A stretch of DNA of 64,000 bases from Diphasiastrum complanatum (Eukaryota > Streptophyta > Lycopodiopsida > Lycopodiales > Lycopodiaceae): contig CM055104.1 of NCBI GenBank assembly GCA_029204225.1, positions 40,165,846 through 40,229,845 on the forward strand. The letters are read 5' to 3'. This document shows, piece after piece, positions 57,096 through 64,000 of this stretch; position 1 is the stretch's first letter, and every line of letters begins with the position of its first letter. The position numbers and the translations under genes were made by a program. The notes under the pieces were generated by a model, which searched no databases, was not told the origin of the DNA, and was given only the letters and a program-made list of their open reading frames with translations.

Positions 57096-58540
57096 TACTC
57101 GAATTCTTGCATCAATTCAACCCATTGAGCTTTCCTCCCCCGAAAATCAGTTGATGGCAAAAAATACTTAAGACGCTGGTGATCCATATACATTATAAAC
57201 TTACTACCATACAAGTAGTGTCTCCAAGTTTTAAGTGCATGTAGAAATACAAACAATTCATTTTCCTACGTAGTATAACGCAACTAAGGACCGGTGAATT
57301 TTTTGCTTTCAAACGCTAGTGGCCTATCCATTTGTAATAGAACCGCTCCAATTGCAATATCACTTGCGTCAGTTCTTACGACAAACAGTAAGTTTGGATT
57401 TGCAATCCATAACACAGGAGCTAAAACAACCAATGTTTTAAGTTTCTCAAAACACTGATTCAATTCCTCGTTCCAAACAACGGGCGGACTAGGTTGATTC
57501 CTCTTTTTCTTTTATTTAACAATTTCTTTTATTAGATTATTGAACGGAGCTGCTACCTTAGTATAATCCTCAATAAATCTTCTGAAGAAAACAACAAATC
57601 CTAAAAATGATTTAACTTGCTTCACAATTTTCGGAATTGGCCACTCAATTACATCTTGATTTTATCCTCGTCAATCTTGATCTCATTAACTGTGATCTTA
57701 TGACCAAGATAAAGCAAGTCTTGCTTAAAGAATTCACACTTGGACTCTTTAGCGTAGAGTAACTTCTGTCGGAGTTTCATCAAGATGATTCTCTTTATGT
57801 GGTCTTTAAAGGTTTTATAGTAGACGAGAATATCATCTATGAATACTATCCCAAACTTCTCCAAATATGAACAAAATAATTCGTTGAACGTTGCTAGAGC
57901 ATTCGTTAATCCGAAAGACAACACTAAGAACTCATAATGACCAAATCTAAATCATGTCTTTTGGACATCTTCTGATTTAATTCGTATTTGATGGCACTTT
58001 GTCCTGAGATCTATCTTGGTGAAATATTGAGCTCCACCCAAGCGTTCTACAAGGTCATCCATCCTGGGTAACGGATATTTATTCTTGACAGTCACCTTAT
58101 TTAAGCTCTTAATATCCACACACATGCAGAAACCTCCACTTTCTTCGCTTTAAGAAGAACATGAGCTCCTCATGATGATTTACTAGGTTGTATATGTCTC
58201 ATCCTCAGATAATTTTCTATTGATTTGAAATATCTATCTCCTCTTTTTGAGAAAACATGTAAGGTTGACTTCTTGGAATTAACTCAATTTTGTGGTCTAA
58301 TGACCTAGATGGTGATAAACCATGAGGTGATTTAGATGGAAAAACATCCTTAAATTCATTTATTATCTGTTCTTTGATTGCTTCTTCATGATCTAAATTT
58401 ACTGACTTAAGAATTGCTGAGAATTCACAGCCATTTAAATACATTTAAGGAACATCCACAATTGGAATAGCAAATATAAACAAAACTCCATACTGTGAAT
58501 AGTCCAATGCTTCCATTTCATTAACTGTAGATGAAGTGCT
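57047..58540 (-). pseudogene. Second gypsy RT-RNase H fragment
   Basis: Read from 58540 down: a protease-RT linker (EQIINEFKDVFPSKSPHGLS, 58380-58310), RT fingers with a frame break near 58150, then LSFGLTNALATFNELFCSYL and GIVFIDDILVYYKTFKDHIK (57924-57800, active site FIDD) and the connection. RNase H lies near 57420-57300, and the region after it includes YMDHQRLKYFLPSTDFRGRK and WVELMQEFEYR. At about 57090 the frame runs directly into the RT start of the previous entry. The family differs from 1-2637. Confidence 0.85.
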
Positions 58541-58741
58541 CGCCGAGTTGTTGGATGATCACTAAGATCCAAAAAAAACAACCAAATTGAATGCAAAGTT
58601 TGTAAGTTATCAATGACATTTAAATATTACATAGAAAAACAAAGGATCACTTTGCTATTGTATTATAAATGACGGATAAAATGCAAAAATGAGTGAACAT
58701 CACTAATCAATATTTGTAATAAACCATCAAGAGCAACTTCC

Positions 58742-59008
58742 AATAACAACAAAAAAAAATGACAACATTCTTGTTGTGATCGAGGTCGAGGAATATTGGA
58801 GTCTCAATCACATTCGACCAAAACTTGACATGTGCACTAGCATGAAATTTTATTTTTCATATGGATTGTGTTGACATAACAACGAAAAAAAATAACAACA
58901 TTCTTGTTGTGATCGAGGTCGAGAAAAATTGGAGTCTCACTCACATTCGATCAAAACTTGACATGTGCACTAGCATGAAATTTTATTTTTCATATGGATT
59001 TTGTTGAC
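58742..59008. repeat. Two-copy tandem repeat, 133-bp unit
   Basis: TTCTTGTTGTGATCGAGGTC at 58769 recurs 133 bp later, and CATGAAATTTTATTTTTCAT likewise. The two units differ at only a handful of positions. Confidence 0.9.
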
Positions 59009-59454
59009 ATAAAAATATGTTGTCAATGTCATAGTATCACTCACGCTAGTATTTATAAAGTGTCAAAAAAGTGAGTTTTGAGGACCTTGCAAAAATCTAC
59101 CACGACCTACATGCACGAGAAGTTGCACAATACCAAACTACTTTTGATCAACTCAAATTTTGATGAGCTATCAAACACAATCTGAATCTCGACAAGAGCT
59201 CTTGTACAAAAAAAGTAATCATCATCAAAAGTCAAGCAAGTTTCATACATATCTTTAAAAAAATTAAATAAATTCCATTATGAAATATCCAAACAAGCAC
59301 TTTGCTCTCAGGTAGAGAGAGAAAACAAGTGAGGTCTCAAATAGAGAAAGAAGGTACAAGAGTATGCTAGTCAAAAACTTGATTAATTCCCAAAATTAAT
59401 ACAAGTGCAATGAGACTCCACATCCATGTATGAATAGCTCGTGCTCTTACTCCA

Positions 59455-59510
59455 TTAAGCATGTGGTGATTTTTACAAATGTTAAGCATGTGGTGATTTT
59501 TAGCATGTGG
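59455..59510. repeat. Two-copy tandem repeat, ~27-bp unit
   Basis: TTAAGCATGTGGTGATTTTT occurs twice, separated by ACAAATG, and is followed by a third partial AGCATGTGGT. Confidence 0.85.
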
Positions 59511-60319
59511 TTCAAAAGTCAACGTGATGAGGATTTGACCTATGGTGCACCACTTCCACTCTTTATAACATGTGTTAATACCTCATAAGACTCGAGATGA
59601 ATGTCTATCATGAGTGGATTGAGGCCCAACCTCATCATGACACTTGACATAATTTTACTTGACTAGTTTTTGTCTATCTCACATTGTTTTGTAAAACAAG
59701 TTATTTTAAAGCATGAATTGACTAATGCAAATAGGCCAACTACTCACACGTGGGAACATGCTTCACAAATGTGTGATTTATTTTTGTACATGAAAATGAA
59801 ATATAATCAAGTTAGATTTTACATATTTTTCACATGAAGCATGAGAAAAAATGCAAGAATTATGTCAAGGTACATTAGATTTAAATAGAAAAAAAAAAAA
59901 AAGATTGAATAAATGAACGGTTATCTAAACAATGATGAGGCCTAGCACCTTTGCCGCTTTTGTTTCTATACATTTCAAATCCTTAGGCATTCTGCTTTTA
60001 ATTCATAATCTTTTTTTCTATGCATTTTGATTTAGAGACGACATGTCTCTCACAATTGACTTGTCTTTTCTAGGTCAATGCTGCAGTTCGTGGCAGTCGC
60101 TATAAAGTGGTTGGGTACTTTGGACGATCTGCCAATCAGCCTATTATCTGAAATCAAAAAAGTTCAAATCAAAAGAGTCATCTCGATGTCCAGTCAATAC
60201 AAACTTGAATATGTGAACATGATCGTTGCTCTTTGTGGGGACAAGCAAAAAGTGTTGGTTGAATTATTTAAAATCATATGACTTCATCAAGTTGTTAATG
60301 AATGTAAGTGTTCCAATTA

Positions 60320-61624
60320 ATTTTGACCGACGATGAGCTGGCATATGTTGCCTTATTTTACGTGGACATAGTACCAGAATGGGCTACCAACATTTAGAAT
60401 ATCTAATGTGAGACCAACCAGACAAATCTTTACCAAAGGCGGAACAGCGGAAATTGATCTTAAAGGCTAGACCTTATCAGCTGATTGCCGGCCGGTTGTA
60501 TCGAAGAGGTCCAGATGGAATTCTTTGGCGGTGTATTCTTCCTCATGAGCCCAACCAGATCATTTCGCTTTCACATGAAGGCATGGGTGGGGATCATTTT
60601 GCATCTGACATTACAGTTTGCAAGATCCTGCAATCAGGATGTTGGTGGCCAACGATTCATAAAAATATGGAGGAATACTTGAAAAAGTGCGATGTGTGCC
60701 AAAGGAGAAGGAGACCAACGAGATTGAATTACGACTTACTACACCCGGTCTTAGCCCAAGCACCATTCGAAAAGTGGGGATTTGATTACATCGGTCCAAT
60801 TCACCCTGCAACAAGGAGTCCCCAGGCTCGATACATAATCGTAGCCACAGACTACCTCACCAAATGGGTCGAAGCCAAGGCAGTAAGAGTAGCTGATGCT
60901 AGGACCACTGCCAAGTTCCTTTATGAAAATATCATTATACGCTTTGGATGCCCGGTGCAGCTAGTCAGCGATCGCGGAAGCCATTTTATCAACGAGACCA
61001 TCAAGGTCCTGTTGGGGGAATTCTTCGTGATCCACATAACGAGTACGCCTTATTATCCTCGTGGTAATGGGCAAGCAGAATCATCCAATAAGATCATGTC
61101 TAGCGTGCTCACGAAAACAGATGAAGCTAGCAGATCGGATTGGGAACATAAGTTGCATGCTGCACTGTGGGCATTCAGGACAACATATAAAAGAAGCACT
61201 GATCAAACACCCTTCCAATTGGTATATGGTCAGGATGCTATAATGTCAGTAGAGTTTTTATTTCCTTCATTAAGGATTGCCACCACGCAACGTCTTAATG
61301 ATGTCCAAATCTCTACAACTACGCCACAAAGCTTTGCATAAACTCTGTGAAACACGCTTACTAGTTGTGCGCGCACTAGCAGCTAAAAAGGAAAGACGCA
61401 AGGCACATGATCACAGGTTACAAAAGAAGGATCTTCGCTCCGGAGATCTGGTCCTGATGTATAAAACCAAGGCGATAAAGAGAAAGTTAACATTCATAGG
61501 CGAAGGTCCTTATAGGATCAAGGAAATTCTTAATCATGGAGCCGTGAATTTGAAAAAGCTAGATGAAACACCATTCGATACACCCATCAACGGTAGCCGG
61601 TTGCACAAATACTGGCCACCGTAG
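60320..61624 (+). pseudogene. Gypsy integrase with GPY/F-type C-terminus, one frameshift
   Basis: Best-preserved gypsy integrase in the window. The zinc finger contains HEGMGGDHFASDITVCKILQ, GCWWPTIHKN and CDVCQRR (60568-60710). The core has FDYIGPIHPATRSPQARYII with the first Asp (60780), VSDRGSHFINE with the second (about 60965) and YYPRGNGQAESSNKIMSS carrying the Glu (about 61051). A frameshift near 61295 leads to the C-terminal part, where GEGPYRIKEILNHGAVNLKK is the GPY/F-type module. The stop is at 61622. The upstream 60320-60454 is a decayed RNase H-integrase linker; RT and RNase H are absent. Very similar to 1640-2580. Confidence 0.92.
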
Positions 61625-62720
61625 TAAGATAGATCCAAATTGGCGATGGCACGTTATGAATAACTATTCTACTAAACCATCACCACTAGATCTAAGAAGG
61701 TCAAGCCAAATCAGGCTAGATCCATCCAGATTCAGCCAGATCTGGCAAGATCGGGAAAATTCATCAGAATCCAAGAAGGATCTAGATCCAGATAGGATCA
61801 AGAAGGAAGCAGATCATCAGACTGACTGATGGATCTACTACCAAGTATCCATCAGAACTTCCAGAGAACCACCAACAGTCAAATGAAGCATGGATGAAGC
61901 TAATTACCAGTTTACAAAAGTTAAAAATTAGAACATCTCGAGATCTCATCTAAAAACTCTCTGAAAGGGCACTTTTTTCATGATTTTTTGAGATCCCCTG
62001 GGAGATAGCCCTTGAAACTTGGACAATCACCAGATCTGATCCAGATGCATCCATGAAAATCTCTGTAAGAGTTTCTGATAGAGGAATCATCATTTTTTAG
62101 TGTATGCGAGAGTTCTCAGAAGCTGAATTTTCAGAACCCTCGCAAAGCCTCAAGATCATCTTACTAACCCTTGCAAGGTGCCTAAATGGAATTAGAGCAG
62201 TGAAATTAGCCTGCCCACATGGTTTGATCTTGAAAATCCAATCACAGAAACAAGTTGTGCGAGAAATCACTTCCTGCGAGAGTTGAACCCTCGTAGACAG
62301 CCTGAACCCTCGCAAAACCTTCGCATAGTAGTCAAATCACCTTCGGAACTGTCGCAGACTTCCCTAAGGTCTTAGAGTTTTGTGAAGAAGGTGCCTGCCA
62401 AAATTTGGGTGGAATTGAACAAGGGAAAGTGGATTTCACCTAATACGCACTCTAAATTCCGCTATATAAGGGCTGAATTCGAGTCATTTGTCACCTTTGC
62501 TAGCGAAGCTGCCAAAATTTACACTGAAATTACCAAGTTCTCTGTTTGCGACCAAACTTCCTACCAGCAATCATCTGATCATACTAAACACCGATCTGTG
62601 CTCTGAACTACACTTCTTGTCATCCAACACTCGTTATTCACAATTTTCTATCGCTTCCACACCCTTTTTCATTTTCCACCGTTTTTCCTATTTTTCTGAC
62701 CTCTAATCATCACTGCTAAC
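61625..62720 (+). promoter_or_regulatory. Spacer with TATA box between integrase and the downstream ORF
   Basis: Non-coding. It holds repeated CAGATCTGATCCAGAT-like words (61690-61800, 62030) and CCCTCGCAAA/CCCTCGTAGA repeats (62135-62330). CTATATAAGGGC at 62462-62473 is a convincing plant TATA box, about 250 bp before an ATG at 62721. It may be an LTR (promoter inside) or an internal promoter for the ORF that follows. Confidence 0.5.
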
Positions 62721-63513
62721 ATGGCCTCCTCATTCTCTGAAAACTCTGGCGCCAAACAGGTGATCCAGCGTGACATCCCCGATGCCACACGGATTTGGCC
62801 TCTACCCTCTAACGCTCTGATCCAACCATGGCTATAGACAGCCGGTCCACTTCTAGCGGCAATGGATTTTTACCCAGCGCTCTTCCATTATGAAATTAAC
62901 ATGGGCCTCACCCTTCATGCCTACACCACCTGGGATGAGAAAAAGACTCGCTTCCACTTCCTGTACCAAGGTACCACATACAAGGTCAGGATTAACAAAG
63001 ACTCGATGGTCACCATTGGCATTATGTTCGGTGATCGTCAACCCATCTCCCATCGCCATGCCAAAAGCCTGATCAAACCTTTCATCACCCAAACCGTACC
63101 AGAAATTCTCATATAGACTAACAATGGACCTGATAGAGGCTATCACGGAACCCGTCATTCAGGCGGCTGCGCATTTGTTGAATAACTTCCTGGTTATTTC
63201 AACATTTTGCAAAGACGGAATCCAGTCTAAGCTGTTGAGTCAGATAGTGGAATCCTTTCTAGAATTCCCTGGTCCCTAAGTTGTGCCATACGACTGGCAT
63301 AACTTCCTCCTTCGAGAACTAACCAACTCCATCAAACTCAACAACCGTGAGCGAATCACAGCAGGCCCCCTGTTGTGTAACTTTGCCTGTGCACTTCTCG
63401 AGAAAAAGGTGTGCGATTTCCAATGCTCATCCCTTTTGTCTACCCTTGTGCCACACACTAATTTTTTATCCGCCATCTTAAGCATCCACCTCCTCCCAAT
63501 CTGCAGTTATTAG
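62721..63513 (+). pseudogene. Unrecognised ORF downstream of gypsy integrase
   Basis: The ATG at 62721 opens a frame (MASSFSENSGAKQVIQRDIP) with one TAG at about 62835. It continues as FYPALFHYEINMGLTLHAYT and ITQTVPEILI to 63116, then shifts to the frame at 63124 (MDLIEAITEPVIQAAAHLLN), which has a stop near 63279 and continues WHNFLLRELTNSIKLNNRER to 63513. It reads as one helical protein of about 260 residues with two stops and one frameshift. The conserved-looking WHNFL/KLNN segment resembles regions of plant Athila/Tat extra ORFs, but I cannot confirm it. No transmembrane or catalytic motif is seen. Confidence 0.5.
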
Positions 63514-64000
63514 AACAACGGCCAACAAATAAATGTGTGCCGCTGCCTCTACATCCACATCTCCACCTGCTACCCGAAGATGTCCCTCCACTACCACACT
63601 AACCAATCCATCAGCCACCGCCACTTCTTCTTCCGTGCAACCCCCTCACTTCGATTTTTGTTGTCGCTACCTCTCTTCCTGTTCCATCCACATCTGTTTG
63701 TGTCTCCATCCTCGTTTCTTCTATTGATACCATTCCTATTTCTCTTCCAGTATCCACTACTCCATCCATCACCATCGCATTTTCCATCACTCTTGCCGCC
63801 ACCGTTGCTTCCATTCTATTCAATCCTTCTGATTCTCAATTGTCTCCCGACATTCTAGCGCAGATGCAAGTCATTAATTTTTCATGCCCACGCCAGACAC
63901 TTTTTGCTCCATTCTTCCCTTCTATTCCTCCCATCCTCTCATTCGGACAAACCGTCCTCACCCTGTAATTTCTCCAGTTGCTTCTCAAACCCGACTCACT
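63514..64000 (+). pseudogene. Ser/Thr/Pro-rich continuation of the downstream ORF
   Basis: Frames at 63533-63727 and later encode low-complexity Ser/Thr/Pro (STSPPATRRCPSTTTLTNPS). Around 63830 another frame gives NPSDSQLSPDILAQMQVINF. The window ends before the ORF or element does. The S/T/P linker plus a QLSP-type helix faintly resembles the order seen in the antisense ORF at 2682-3350 (DSRPLSQSEMNLLQRQ). Confidence 0.35.

Larger units (their letters stand above)
58541..60319. other. Non-coding spacer with tandem duplications
   Basis: AT-rich, no protein recognised. A 67-residue frame at 60078-60281 has no motif. Tandem repeats are listed separately. Confidence 0.45.

Noticed and set aside
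63611-63823. 70-residue minus-strand frame rich in Met, Val and Glu
   Set aside because: It is the reverse reading of a Ser/Thr/Pro-rich low-complexity stretch that continues the plus-strand ORF.

Overview
This window reads as nuclear DNA of a land plant with a large, transposon-packed genome. The evidence is AT-rich sequence, plant Ty1/copia and Ty3/gypsy retrotransposons nested in each other, LINE copies, and one split plant gene with canonical GT-AG introns of 0.1 to 14.5 kb. Introns that long, filled with old elements, fit a homosporous fern or a gymnosperm. The species cannot be fixed from the sequence alone. I see no bacterial gene, CRISPR array, rRNA or tRNA gene.

The one clear host gene is on the minus strand (30644-55185). 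It has six exons encoding about 480 residues: an N-terminal F-box-like segment followed by seven RCC1-type blades. All five introns are phase 0 with GT-AG ends. Intron 1 (7.9 kb) holds a LINE copy and a copia integrase scrap. Intron 4 (14.5 kb) holds two further LINE copies, a minus-strand LINE RT piece, two oppositely oriented copia fragments, a copia 3' half with its LTR start, and GC-rich hairpin DNA.

Left flank (1-30640). A decayed Ty3/gypsy pol (1-2637) is followed by an antisense Q-rich ORF. Next comes a long gag-like reading frame (3345-6540) with a retroelement zinc knuckle but no recognisable protease, RT or integrase; its acidic N-terminal half carries two exact matches to the ubiquitin-interacting motif. 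Two head-to-head primer binding sites flank LTR-like DNA at 7036-7754, followed by a broken copia gag (7963-9390) and an unrecognised minus-strand ORF set (10762-11614). A nearly intact, very recent copia element (13292-19449, minus strand) has 682-bp LTRs differing at two positions, a 5-bp target duplication and one visible frameshift. A 5'-truncated copia (19735 to about 24060) and scattered copia and gypsy scraps follow.

Right flank (55186-64000). Two gypsy RT pieces are fused on the minus strand (56230-58540). After a spacer with tandem duplications, a well-preserved gypsy integrase region with a GPY/F-type tail lies on the plus strand (60320-61624). It is followed by a 1.1-kb spacer with a TATA box and a second, sense ORF running to the window end. 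The gypsy pieces at 1-2637, 28870-29100, 56640-57085 and 60320-61624 look like one family.
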